A stretch of 64,000 nucleotides of DNA from Mojavia pulchra JT2-VF2 (GTDB lineage: Bacteria; Cyanobacteriota; Cyanobacteriia; Cyanobacteriales; Nostocaceae): assembly GCA_019359325.1 (NCBI GenBank), contig JAHHHN010000009.1, forward strand, positions 209,162 through 273,161, read 5' to 3'. Under the pieces are notes generated by a model that worked only from the letters and a program-made list of their open reading frames with translations, was not told where the DNA came from and searched no databases. A program made the translations under genes and the position numbers. Positions 35,018 through 43,172 of this stretch are shown here, piece after piece (within the stretch, counting starts at the first letter, position 1; every line of letters begins with the position of its first letter).

Positions 35018-36535
35018 TTACACAACTGAAGGTTCTAACAATATTGTTCTAGTCTGAAGTTGAACAATTTCTTCTACCTGGCTCAGGGCAGATGTAATTG
35101 CCCCTTCTATCCAGGCGTTATCCATCGAACAATGTTCGCCTGCAAAATACAGCTTTTTTTCCGGTTTGGTGACGGCTTCAACATTGTATTTCGATCTACC
35201 AAGCCACATCACACCACTACATCCACGAGTCCATTTGTGCTTTTCCCATGAAATAACAGCAACATCTTGAACCATATCTTCAGTTTCAATCTCTGGATGA
35301 AATCTGCTGACGCTTCTTTTAATCAGATTGATCTGTTCATGATGACTAAGTTCGGCAAGATATGTGGAATCTTCACCAATTACGTAACTAGCAAGTAAAA
35401 CACCAGGATTTTCTTGCTTAAAAGAGGAATTATCTTGGGATGCAAGAGGATAATATAATTGGCGAATTACCCGATCGCTTACGGAAGCTCCTTCTTTAAT
35501 TTGATATTTGTCTTTTTCCCAGAATCTGTCTTTGCAATAGAACAGTACTTTAGTAGCACCAACATAAGTGAGGTTGTGAATGACATCTAGCTTTTCCTTT
35601 GAAAAGCCATCTAACTTAATTTCTCTCAAAACGCTAAATGGTATGGTGCATAATACAGTATCGCTGTATAATTGCTCATTGCCATTAATAGTAATTTTGA
35701 CCTTATTGTCCTCAAGGCTGATCCCCGTAACCTCTGCATTCAATCTGATGTCATCTTTTAAATGATTAGCGATCGCATCAGGAAGCTGGTTCATACCCCC
35801 GGCAAGTTGATAAAGGTCGCTAGAGGATTCGAGGATAATATGCCGCATATAAGTTCTTAGCACATCTTCACATCTACCTCTCAATTTGGAGAGCAGCGGC
35901 AATACATTGTTAGGGGAAAATTCCTCATCATTCAGTTCAATAGAACAGCGCTCAAGTGAATAATCTAATTCATCTAATAAATAGTTATGCAAATCTGTTT
36001 CAAACAGTTCGCGTATCTCTTTAGGAGACATAGCATCCACTATTGTTTTGAGTGCAGATGCAAACCGTTCGGTATATTTGGATTTGAACTTTCTGTTTTT
36101 AGAAAATTCATAGCTGGGATAAATCTCGTTGATAACATCTTTTAATCGACATACTTTTCCCTTTATATCAAGGAAGCATTCATTATTCTTAAAAATAGTT
36201 ACAAACTTCTTCAACTGAGACTGTAACCCCATTTCATTGATATAGTAATGAGTGAATTCGTGATTGAAAGGAAGGCGCATAGCACCAAGCTCTCCATATG
36301 CCGTTATATTTTCATCATCAAATCTATAAGTCCATATTCTTCCTCCAATTCGGTTGCTTGCTTCTAATATTTTGACTTCGTAGTTAAGCTTTTTTAGTTC
36401 ATAAGCAGCAACCAGACCGGAAATTCCTGCACCTAAAATAGTTATTGATTTAGGTAAACTGTTTGGGTTGAGAGAATTTATTTTTGAAAAATATCCTCTG
36501 ACCTTTTTAAAATCTCTGTTTAAAACCTTTTCCAT
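35018..36535 (-). CDS. FAD-dependent L-amino-acid oxidase (RebO/VioA/StaO type)
   Basis: It oxidises L-tryptophan, or here perhaps halotryptophan, to the indole-3-pyruvate imine and H2O2, the substrate of the VioB-type enzyme. The 505 aa product has the dinucleotide motif ITILGAGISGLVAAYEL (31-47), LEASNRIGGR (57-66), the substrate-binding motif GELGAMRLP with Arg87, and the C-terminal FAD segment LYFAGEHCSMDNAWIEGAITSA. It is longer than VioA (about 420) and, with GAMR, looks more like RebO and classic L-amino-acid oxidases than VioA itself. As the first gene of the minus-strand series it probably follows the main promoter, in or near 36.5-36.9 kb. Confidence 0.85.
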   Translation of the reverse strand: MEKVLNRDFKKVRGYFSKINSLNPNSLPKSITILGAGISGLVAAYELKKLNYEVKILEASNRIGGRIWTYRFDDENITAYGELGAMRLPFNHEFTHYYINEMGLQSQLKKFVTIFKNNECFLDIKGKVCRLKDVINEIYPSYEFSKNRKFKSKYTERFASALKTIVDAMSPKEIRELFETDLHNYLLDELDYSLERCSIELNDEEFSPNNVLPLLSKLRGRCEDVLRTYMRHIILESSSDLYQLAGGMNQLPDAIANHLKDDIRLNAEVTGISLEDNKVKITINGNEQLYSDTVLCTIPFSVLREIKLDGFSKEKLDVIHNLTYVGATKVLFYCKDRFWEKDKYQIKEGASVSDRVIRQLYYPLASQDNSSFKQENPGVLLASYVIGEDSTYLAELSHHEQINLIKRSVSRFHPEIETEDMVQDVAVISWEKHKWTRGCSGVMWLGRSKYNVEAVTKPEKKLYFAGEHCSMDNAWIEGAITSALSQVEEIVQLQTRTILLEPSVV

Positions 36536-36586
36536 AGTGCCTCTGGTTGAAGTTGATAAATTGAAGTCATTAATTCTCTTTTTTCA

Positions 36587-36871
36587 TTAAAGTATTTTGT
36601 TTTTTCTTCTCTTAAGAGCTTGATTCATATTTTTCCATACTCCAGAGCGACGCCAAGTCCGGAAGTAATGATAAACTGTTGGCCAAGGAGGCAAGTCATG
36701 AGGAAGCAACCTCCAAGAACAACCACTGTTCTGGATATATAAGATAGCGTTGATAATCTCACGCATATCCACAGTCCGAGGCCGTCCACCTGTTTTGATC
36801 GGTGGAATTAAGGATTGAAGTAGTTCCCACTCTGCATCTGTAATATCGGTTGAATATGCTTTTCGACTCAT
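36587..36871 (-). pseudogene. IS5-type transposase, N-terminal fragment
   Basis: The fragment begins MSRKAYSTDITDAEWELLQ and carries the DUF4096-type domain (GGRPRTVDMREIINAILYI, GCSWRLLPHDLPPW, TVYHYFRTWRRSGVW) of IS5/IS402-group transposases. It then ends after about 94 residues without the catalytic DDE domain. It sits directly upstream of the amino acid oxidase gene in the same direction, where outward transcription could affect the operon. Confidence 0.8.
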
Positions 36872-37413
36872 AGGGTCAAAGTTGGAGAAAATCAACTTCT
36901 CATTACCCTAAAAAAAACTTTATATGTACTTAATGAAAGTAGTCTTAGCTTATTCCCACTCAATATGATAAATGTGACTTCTTTGGTCTAGTAGGCTCAT
37001 TCTGATACCACGAACACAATTAATTTTTTCATTTGCTTGCTTCTTTAATACAAACTACTGATAAAAAGCTCGCTGCGTTTCTTCGTTTAGCTTGCCAGTT
37101 CCAAATCGTCTTGACCAGTAAAAATCAAGTTGTTGACCATGAACTTAGGCAAGATCGGGTTTTTTGTTTATGTTTAAAGGCAAACCATACTTGTCTAAAT
37201 TCAGTGCTGATAAAGCGAGGTTCTAAAAAAGGTTCACGGAAAAAAGGGAGCCAGTGCGTTCGGTCGCCAGACTTGTAGACACCCGTAGGGTGGTGAGACA
37301 GCGCTCTTAGTAGGGTTTCCAACGCCAGTCGCTCATGGGGGAATGGAGTTGATAGCGACAGGCCTTAGTTAATAGTTTAGGACTGTTGCTCAAAGTTGTA
37401 GTTAGTAAAGAAA

Positions 37414-37669
37414 ATGCCCCAGAAAGGGTTCTTGCTGCTTATGCAAGTCATGGTTAATAATTCAAGCTCGGTAGAAGTGATGCGTCGTGTTAGTTTTGAG
37501 TTTGAGGTTTTACCTAAGCGTTGGGTAGTAGAACGAACTTTTGGCTGGTTTAACCAATATCGTCATTTGAGCAAAGATTATGAGCATCTGACCGCAAATG
37601 AGTGAGGTTGCCATATATGCAGTTATGACTCCTATTATGCTACTTATGCTACGCCGCCTAGCTGTCTAA
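37414..37669 (+). pseudogene. IS5-type transposase, C-terminal fragment, frameshifted
   Basis: The translation [30 protein letters not shown] is the DDE-domain end of an IS5-type transposase, with the final catalytic Glu in VVERTF. After HLTANE the frame stops; one base off, the DNA continues VAIYAVMTPIMLLMLRRLAV to a stop at 37669. The fragment is opposite in strand to the N-terminal fragment at 36587, so the two either come from different insertions or were separated by an inversion. Confidence 0.75.
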
Positions 37670-38741
37670 AGATTTACTTGATCAATGGTCTCTAAGGAAA
37701 CTCTATAACTCCCTGGTCAATTTCTTGTTCTTAACTTGATTAAAGTTTTAAATATTGTTGAATTTCTGTATGTAAAGTAAATTTAAGAGGACGTTTCATA
37801 TTGAATTTATATATGTAAGTTAGTAATGAAAGATGCAATGTTAAACTAGAAAAAGCTTTCTAGCTCAGACAAATAGAGTAATACAACTCGAATGAGTTTC
37901 AATAAGCCAGAATCAAAAGATCATGCTGTAGCTAGCCAATGGGACTTTTGGAGACCATTATGAGTTATAGACTTACAATAGTTCAGCACTACATATCATC
38001 ATCTGAGGATATTGAAAAAATATGAAGTTGTGTCGTGTCTGATAATTAAATATTATCTTGGTTTTATCTCAGACGGTATCAGATTGAATCTGCTGCCTAG
38101 GAGTTACTTCAAGATAGTGAGGAATGCGTTACAACACAATTAGAATGATGATCGCGGCCGAGGCAAGACTGAGGATAAGTATCTGATAGCTTCGTTCAGG
38201 TATTTCCTAAATTGTTCAATTTTCTGCATATATGTGGGGTGCTATCGAACAGCACTAAGATTAAGGGCAAATCTTTAGCCCTGTTAAGGTGATTGCAACT
38301 ATCTCCGAAGTCTTGGCTTTTAGAAAAATGAAAGCGATCGCTTTCATGCTCACCATGTTCGGTTATTTAATTGTCAACAAACATCAATGCTTGAGAATTA
38401 AATCCCTAAAATGATGAAAATTCGTCAGTTTACACCATTTCACGAAATGCCTGATACAAATGACTGCTTTTTAATTTTTTCCCCCTGCTCCCTGCCCCCT
38501 GCCCCCTATTTGTATCAATCTTAAAGTGAAACAGTATTACACCTTTACATGGTTAAGAAATTGCCTTTAGCTAAAAGGTTTTTGGGTGTGGGGTTTAGTG
38601 AGCCACAGGTTTGTTAATGTCCGTGCTTAGTTTTATTTTGCTTTCTTGTTTCCTACACCCAAGGGTTTGATTCTAACTTCGTGCTATTCAGCTACTACCT
38701 TTACTGAAGAGTTGCTAAATAAGTAGGGCTAAGTTTCTACT
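37670..38741. other. Long gene-free region before the ThDP operon
   Basis: About 1.07 kb without a credible ORF. It contains the 20-base palindrome at 38328-38347, a CCCCCTGCTCCCTGCCCCC-type short tandem repeat near 38480-38512, and an inverted pair TTGGGTGT (near 38582) with ACACCCAA (near 38657). The promoter of the downstream operon should be here; no consensus element stood out. Confidence 0.5.
38328..38347. promoter_or_regulatory. 20-base perfect palindrome with HIP1 core
   Basis: ATGAAAGCGATCGCTTTCAT is exactly self-complementary and centred on GCGATCGC. Most HIP1 sites here have no such extension. It lies about 400 bases upstream of the ThDP gene and could be a regulator site, or only a chance extension of HIP1. 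Confidence 0.35.
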
Positions 38742-40604
38742 ATGAACGCTAAACGTCAGAATCTAGTCACAAATAAGGCTAAACAGATGGACTCACTTAA
38801 ACAGGCATCCCGATCTCGAATGCTGTCATCATCCTTGTCATTATCCTTGTCATTTTGGCTGAATTTACCTTTTCTTGATGTCCAGCAGGACAGTGAGTCG
38901 AACATCCCTCTCCCTAACAGGCAGAGGGATGTTTGTTTTTCGGTAGCCGAGACAGTGGTTAAGATGCTGGAAGAGATGGGAGTCACAGATGCGTTTGGTG
39001 TTTCAGGAGGTGCGATCGCCCCCCTCTGGGCCGCACTACAGCATAGCCAAATCCGAGTGCTTCACTTTCGCCACGAAGTTGGAGCGGTTTTTGCAGCTGT
39101 CGAGTCGTACTTTATTAGTGGACGCCCGGTCGTAGTGTTTACTACAACTGGCCCAGGAATTACCAATGCTCTGACCGGGCTATTCGCCGCCCGGTGGGAG
39201 GGCGCTAAGGTAATTTTATTGTCTCCTTCGACCTCGACATCGCAGCGTGGACACTGGGCTTTTCAAGAAACCAGCGCCTACACAATGTCCGACGCAGGTC
39301 TTTTTACCTCAGGAACACTGTTTCATTATGCGACTACCCTTGAATGCAGTGATGAACTTCCACAAATTTATCACAGACTGGCTTCAGGTCTAAAACGACC
39401 CGGAGGTTTTGTAGCCCATTTGAGTATTCCTACAGCTATCCAGAATAGTTTGCTCAACAAAGCGTTGCCACAAGTCAGTTTCTGTCATGCTCCACTCAGT
39501 GCTAGTGAGGAAACGATTAAAGAATGTGCCAGATTGCTGTCTGAAGGTTCATTTGCAATCTGGGTCGGCTTCGGTGCGCGAGGTGCTGCACAAGAAATCC
39601 AGCAGCTTGCCGAGAGAACAGGGGCTGCGGTGATGTGTTCGTCGCGTGGCAAAGGTATTTTTCCAGAGGATCATCCTCAATTTGTAGGCGTTACAGGCTT
39701 TGCTGGACATAAATCTGTTCTGAAATATATGCAAGAACAGCCTCCATTGCACACGCTGGTATTAGGAACACGGCTAGGTGAATTTACCTCGTTTTGGAAT
39801 CCTGTGATGATCCCCTCACGAGGCTTAGTGCATGTTGACATCGACCCGGAAGTACCGGGGACAGCATATCCATTAGCCGAGACGTTTGCCATCCAATCTG
39901 ACGTGGCATTGTTTGTCAAGGCGCTGCTCTCATACTTTCCAGAGCGTCCTAGTCGGTCAACAGCCCCGCCATTACCAAAACCTGAGAACCATGTTATCAA
40001 TCCACGGGATAGTGGTCTGGTAAGACCTGAGGTACTCATGAATGCGATTCAACAGGTAATTGTCGAGGGAAGCGATGCAGTGGTGATGACTGAGGCTGGT
40101 AACTCATTTGCTTGGGGAAATCACATGCTGCGATTTACAAAACCCGGTCGTTACCGTGTCAGTCCTGGGTTTGGGGCTATGGGTCATGCTGTAACGGGCG
40201 TCGTAGGTGCCGCACTGGCACGGAATGGCAAGGCTGTTGCGATCGTTGGGGATGGCGCCATGCTCATGAATAGTGAAGTCAGCACAGCCGTGCAACATCA
40301 GATTGCCGCTGTTTGGATTGTACTTAACGACTCTCGCTACAATATGTGCGATCAGGGAATGGCCATGCTAGGGTTCGAGGCTATAGACGCGAAGATTTCA
40401 CAGACAAATTTCGTCAAGATTGCCCAGGGGATGGGAGCTGATGGCATCCGTGTTGAAAGGGAGTCTGACATTCAAGCAGCACTAGAGAAAGCACTTGTCT
40501 CCACAGGCCCATTCGTTGTTGATGTGATCATCGACCCTACCCAGCCTGCGCCGATTGGGAGTCGTATTCATAACTTAATTTCTCAGGGAACTACGAATAA
40601 TTAA
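38742..40604 (+). CDS. ThDP-dependent enzyme (acetolactate synthase-like)
   Basis: A 620-residue thiamine-diphosphate enzyme that would decarboxylate a 2-keto acid and condense or release the product. The PYR domain (about 65-230) has the catalytic Glu112 in LHFRHEVGAV; a central domain spans about 255-395; and the PP domain has the Mg-ThDP motif from GDG (503-505) to Asn529-Asp530. The exact reaction is not readable. Acetolactate synthases, decarboxylases, and ScyA (which couples indole-3-pyruvate in scytonemin synthesis) share this form. The N-terminal 60 residues are low in complexity and not conserved. Met16 (38787, after AAGG) is an alternative start. It leads an operon with a KAS III-like gene 13 bases downstream. 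Confidence 0.85.
   Translation: MNAKRQNLVTNKAKQMDSLKQASRSRMLSSSLSLSLSFWLNLPFLDVQQDSESNIPLPNRQRDVCFSVAETVVKMLEEMGVTDAFGVSGGAIAPLWAALQHSQIRVLHFRHEVGAVFAAVESYFISGRPVVVFTTTGPGITNALTGLFAARWEGAKVILLSPSTSTSQRGHWAFQETSAYTMSDAGLFTSGTLFHYATTLECSDELPQIYHRLASGLKRPGGFVAHLSIPTAIQNSLLNKALPQVSFCHAPLSASEETIKECARLLSEGSFAIWVGFGARGAAQEIQQLAERTGAAVMCSSRGKGIFPEDHPQFVGVTGFAGHKSVLKYMQEQPPLHTLVLGTRLGEFTSFWNPVMIPSRGLVHVDIDPEVPGTAYPLAETFAIQSDVALFVKALLSYFPERPSRSTAPPLPKPENHVINPRDSGLVRPEVLMNAIQQVIVEGSDAVVMTEAGNSFAWGNHMLRFTKPGRYRVSPGFGAMGHAVTGVVGAALARNGKAVAIVGDGAMLMNSEVSTAVQHQIAAVWIVLNDSRYNMCDQGMAMLGFEAIDAKISQTNFVKIAQGMGADGIRVERESDIQAALEKALVSTGPFVVDVIIDPTQPAPIGSRIHNLISQGTTNN
38901..38933 (+). terminator. Terminator-like hairpin inside the ThDP gene's 5' end
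   Basis: AACATCCCTCT and AGAGGGATGTT form an 11-pair perfect stem around an 11-base loop and are followed by TGTTTTT. This has the form of an intrinsic terminator. It lies in the non-conserved N-terminal codons 54-64, so it may be an attenuator, or a sign that the real gene starts nearer to the conserved domain. Confidence 0.45.
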
Positions 40605-40617
40605 GAGGAAATTAGAG

Positions 40618-41760
40618 ATGATGTATCCCTCAGTAGGCATTTGTTCACTCGCATTGAGCTTTCCTAGTATTAGACTGACCAAAGATGATTACAAAGAAAA
40701 TTACCCGGATCTGCTCGCAAGTATCGAGCAAAAAAACTTGGCAAGGCTGTTTTCGCTAGGTAACTTCACTCCTAGCAACGAGTATGAGTTAGAGATGATG
40801 CCCTATCTCGAAGACCCCTTCCGTGGTACTGTTGAGCGGTGGATGCTTGGGCCTGGCGAGTCATCGCTAACATTGGAGTATCGCGCAGCAATCGATGCCC
40901 TTGATGCGGCCAAGCTTTCTCCCGATGACGTAGATATTCTACTCGTTGCCTCGTTCTTACCTGAACAAATAGGCTTTGGCAATGCAGCTTTTCTGGCTCG
41001 TCAACTCGGTATACCCTGTGCTGCATGGAATCTGGATGCAACATGCGCTAGTACTCCGGTGGCGCTGGAAACTGCTTGTGCTTTGGTAAAAAGTGGAGGG
41101 TATCGCCATGCGCTGGTGGTCATTTCATGTACATACTCTCGTTTTTTTGATCAAGACGATACTCTTTCGTGGTTTTTTAGCGACGGCGCTGGAGCTTTTC
41201 TAGTTAGCGCTCTCAAACCTACCCAAGGTTTCTTGGGATCAAAGACCGTTAATACCAGCGTATTGTGTGACCAATTTCCTTTTAAACTCACTCAAGATGA
41301 GCAGGGCAATCCACATCTGCGTATGCAGGTGCTGAAGGGCACGAACAAAGTGATCGGCGAAACGGCTGTGGGGCTTCTTCGTACATGTTGCGAAGGAGCG
41401 ATCGCTGCTGCGAATGTGACGCTAGAGCAAATTGACTTTTTTATTTTCAATACACCTACGGCTTGGTTTGCCAACTTCTGTATACGTATACTGGGTATTG
41501 ACCCAGAACGGACAATCAATGTCTACCCTTTCTATGCAAACATTGGGCCAACACTGTCCCTAGCCAATCTGTACCATGCTGCACAGTTAGATAAGATTCG
41601 TGAAAATGACTTGGTTTTGATGTATGGCTTTGGTGCAGCCAGTTCTGCTTCTGCAATTGTAATGCGCTGGGGTGATGTGACGCTAAGTCCGCAGCCCCAC
41701 AAGCACCCGACTCAAAATTTACAGAAGAGATATGAGGAAGCACAGAGGAGAACCTCATAG
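40618..41760 (+). CDS. KAS III-like (FabH superfamily) condensing or acyl-transfer enzyme
   Basis: A 380-residue thiolase-fold protein. The nucleophile is Cys143 in NLDATCASTPVALETA. Where FabH has PHQAN with the catalytic His, this protein reads FIFNTPT, so Asn278 or a neighbour replaces His. The third residue, Asn308 in FYANIGPTLSL, is kept. Loss of His argues against ordinary decarboxylative condensation and for acyl transfer or another reaction, as in KAS III relatives of natural product pathways. AGAGGAAA precedes the ATG, 13 bases after the ThDP stop, so the two are very likely co-expressed. Its substrate is unknown. Confidence 0.8.
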   Translation: MMYPSVGICSLALSFPSIRLTKDDYKENYPDLLASIEQKNLARLFSLGNFTPSNEYELEMMPYLEDPFRGTVERWMLGPGESSLTLEYRAAIDALDAAKLSPDDVDILLVASFLPEQIGFGNAAFLARQLGIPCAAWNLDATCASTPVALETACALVKSGGYRHALVVISCTYSRFFDQDDTLSWFFSDGAGAFLVSALKPTQGFLGSKTVNTSVLCDQFPFKLTQDEQGNPHLRMQVLKGTNKVIGETAVGLLRTCCEGAIAAANVTLEQIDFFIFNTPTAWFANFCIRILGIDPERTINVYPFYANIGPTLSLANLYHAAQLDKIRENDLVLMYGFGAASSASAIVMRWGDVTLSPQPHKHPTQNLQKRYEEAQRRTS

Positions 41761-41769
41761 TTGAAGAAG

Positions 41770-41945
41770 GCAGCTATGCTGGAGGCAGAGGGCAGAAGGA
41801 ACCAGCTCCAAAGGAGTTTGACCCCTCCTGACTTAGATCCACTGAACTCCAGTTCAGTGGGGGACTTAAACCCTTGCTCCGCAATGGTTCACAGCAAAGA
41901 GCAGAGGGCAGTATTCCTTCTGCCTCCTGCCCTCTGCCTTTCTTG
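41770..41945. repeat. Inverted-repeat element between KAS III-like and SDR genes
   Basis: GGCAGAGGGCAGAAGGA near the left edge pairs with TCCTTCTGCC...CTGCCCTCTGCC near the right edge, the latter with a seven-base insert. Inside is a perfect hairpin CCACTGAACT/AGTTCAGTGG. It is a typical cyanobacterial intergenic repeat and could also act as a processing or termination site within the operon. Confidence 0.6.
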
Positions 41946-42044
41946 ATAAATCTAGGCAGATCAGAACAAAGATGCCTTAAATATTGTTGCAAGCGATTTC
42001 GGTTCAAATCTTTTTTACTTTTTCCATAAATAAGGAACACACCC

Positions 42045-42794
42045 ATGCTAAGGCAATTGTATGGAAAAGTCGCACTGGTGACTGGGGCTTCATCAGGTAT
42101 TGGTCGAGCAACAGCGCTAGCACTTGCACAGTCAGGAGCAAAGGTTGTGGCTGCCAGTCGTCGGATTACCGAGGGAGAGGAAATTGTACGTCAAATACAA
42201 GAGGCAGGAGGCGAAGCTATTTTCGTCAAAACCGATGTGTCAAAAGCTGCTGAAGTAGAGGCACTGGTTAACAAAACCGTGGATACCTATGGTCGTCTGG
42301 ATTGTGCCTTCAATAACGCTGGTATCCCATCTACTGGTCTGCTTACCGATATATTAGAAGAAGACTGGGATCATGTAATTAACGTGAACCTTAAAGGAAC
42401 GTGGCTCTGCCTCAAGTATGAGATCAGGGAGATGCTGATCCAAGGTGGCGGCGCAATTGTGAACGTGGCTTCCATAGGTGGTGTCGTCGGTTTCGCGGGC
42501 TATGCTAGCTACTGTGCCAGTAAAGCTGGGGTTATCGCTTTAACCCGATCTGCTGCAATGGAGTATGCTAAATTCGGTATCCGGATAAATGCCGTCAGTC
42601 CTGGTGCAATTGAGACTGAAATGCTGGCAACTATTCCCGCGCATCAACTCGCCCAGATGATAGCAATGCATCCCATAGGACGTAGTGGCAAACCAGAAGA
42701 GATTGCAGAAGCCGTGGTGTGGTTGTGTTCGGACTCGGCTTCCTTCGTTGTGGGGCACAATATGATGATTGATGGAGGATATACCGTGCATTGA
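42045..42794 (+). CDS. Short-chain dehydrogenase/reductase, classical
   Basis: A 249-residue NAD(P)-dependent oxidoreductase. The cofactor motif VTGASSGIGRATAL is at residues 13-26; NNAGIPSTG follows; the catalytic Ser is in VNVASIGG, and the Tyr and Lys are in YASYCASKAG; the C-terminus has SPGAIETEM and GHNMMIDGGY. All catalytic residues are present. AAGGA precedes the ATG. It follows the KAS III-like gene by 284 bases of repeat DNA in the same direction and may reduce or oxidise that pathway's product. Substrate unknown. Confidence 0.88.
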   Translation: MLRQLYGKVALVTGASSGIGRATALALAQSGAKVVAASRRITEGEEIVRQIQEAGGEAIFVKTDVSKAAEVEALVNKTVDTYGRLDCAFNNAGIPSTGLLTDILEEDWDHVINVNLKGTWLCLKYEIREMLIQGGGAIVNVASIGGVVGFAGYASYCASKAGVIALTRSAAMEYAKFGIRINAVSPGAIETEMLATIPAHQLAQMIAMHPIGRSGKPEEIAEAVVWLCSDSASFVVGHNMMIDGGYTVH

Positions 42795-43172
42795 TATCTC
42801 TGTTGACCTCAGTCGAGCGATCGCACCTATGTCTGAAGGCTGGGGCTGAGACTGCGAGTTTTAGTTTCTTGGCGTTGATAGAACTAGCCCTTTCAAGGTG
42901 TGTTATTTTCTTGTTTTTTCTGGTTCAGAATCTTAAAAGTTGAGACATGAGGTCGATTTTTAAACTAAGTCCGCTTTTGCTGAGGTTTTTTAACCTACAC
43001 GGATGACGACGAAAAGCCCTCAGCTTGAAAAGACCTGCCAGATGTTTGAGAATTTGCAAAATTAAATTAGACATTGATATTAACAATACTCCGGACAATT
43101 TTTAGTTGAGGGAATCGACAAGAAAGCGCCTAATTTTTTCCAGAGTATTGATATTAAGTAGGAGGCATTTAA
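42795..43172. promoter_or_regulatory. Intergenic region with paired repeats before the second SDR
   Basis: An 11-base direct repeat ATTGATATTAA occurs at 43073-43083 and 43147-43157, and an inverted pair AATACTC (43085-43091) with GAGTATT (43143-43149) lies within. The second copies are directly before AGGAGG (43160-43165) and the ATG at 43173, so the fold could affect transcription or ribosome access. The remaining bases show nothing clear. Confidence 0.4.

Noticed and set aside
17537..36535. Tjipanazole or rebeccamycin-type indolocarbazole cluster
   Set aside because: Halogenase, RebO-type oxidase, RebD-type synthase and glycosyltransferase fit, but VioE diverts the imine dimer to the violacein branch, there is no RebC/StaC, and the P450 does not look like StaP. 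It remains the main alternative.
37033..37278. 81-residue ORF between the IS5 remnants
   Set aside because: It has no recognised domain and its 3' part is repeat-derived; probably chance.
38475..38515. CCCTGCCCC repeats as a CRISPR-like or regulatory array
   Set aside because: A short degenerate heptamer-type repeat of the kind common in Nostocales, with no spacers.
10185..40604. Scytonemin gene cluster
   Set aside because: The trp genes and a ThDP enzyme recall it, but ScyB (leucine-dehydrogenase-like) and ScyC are absent from the window, and VioB/VioE are not part of scytonemin synthesis.
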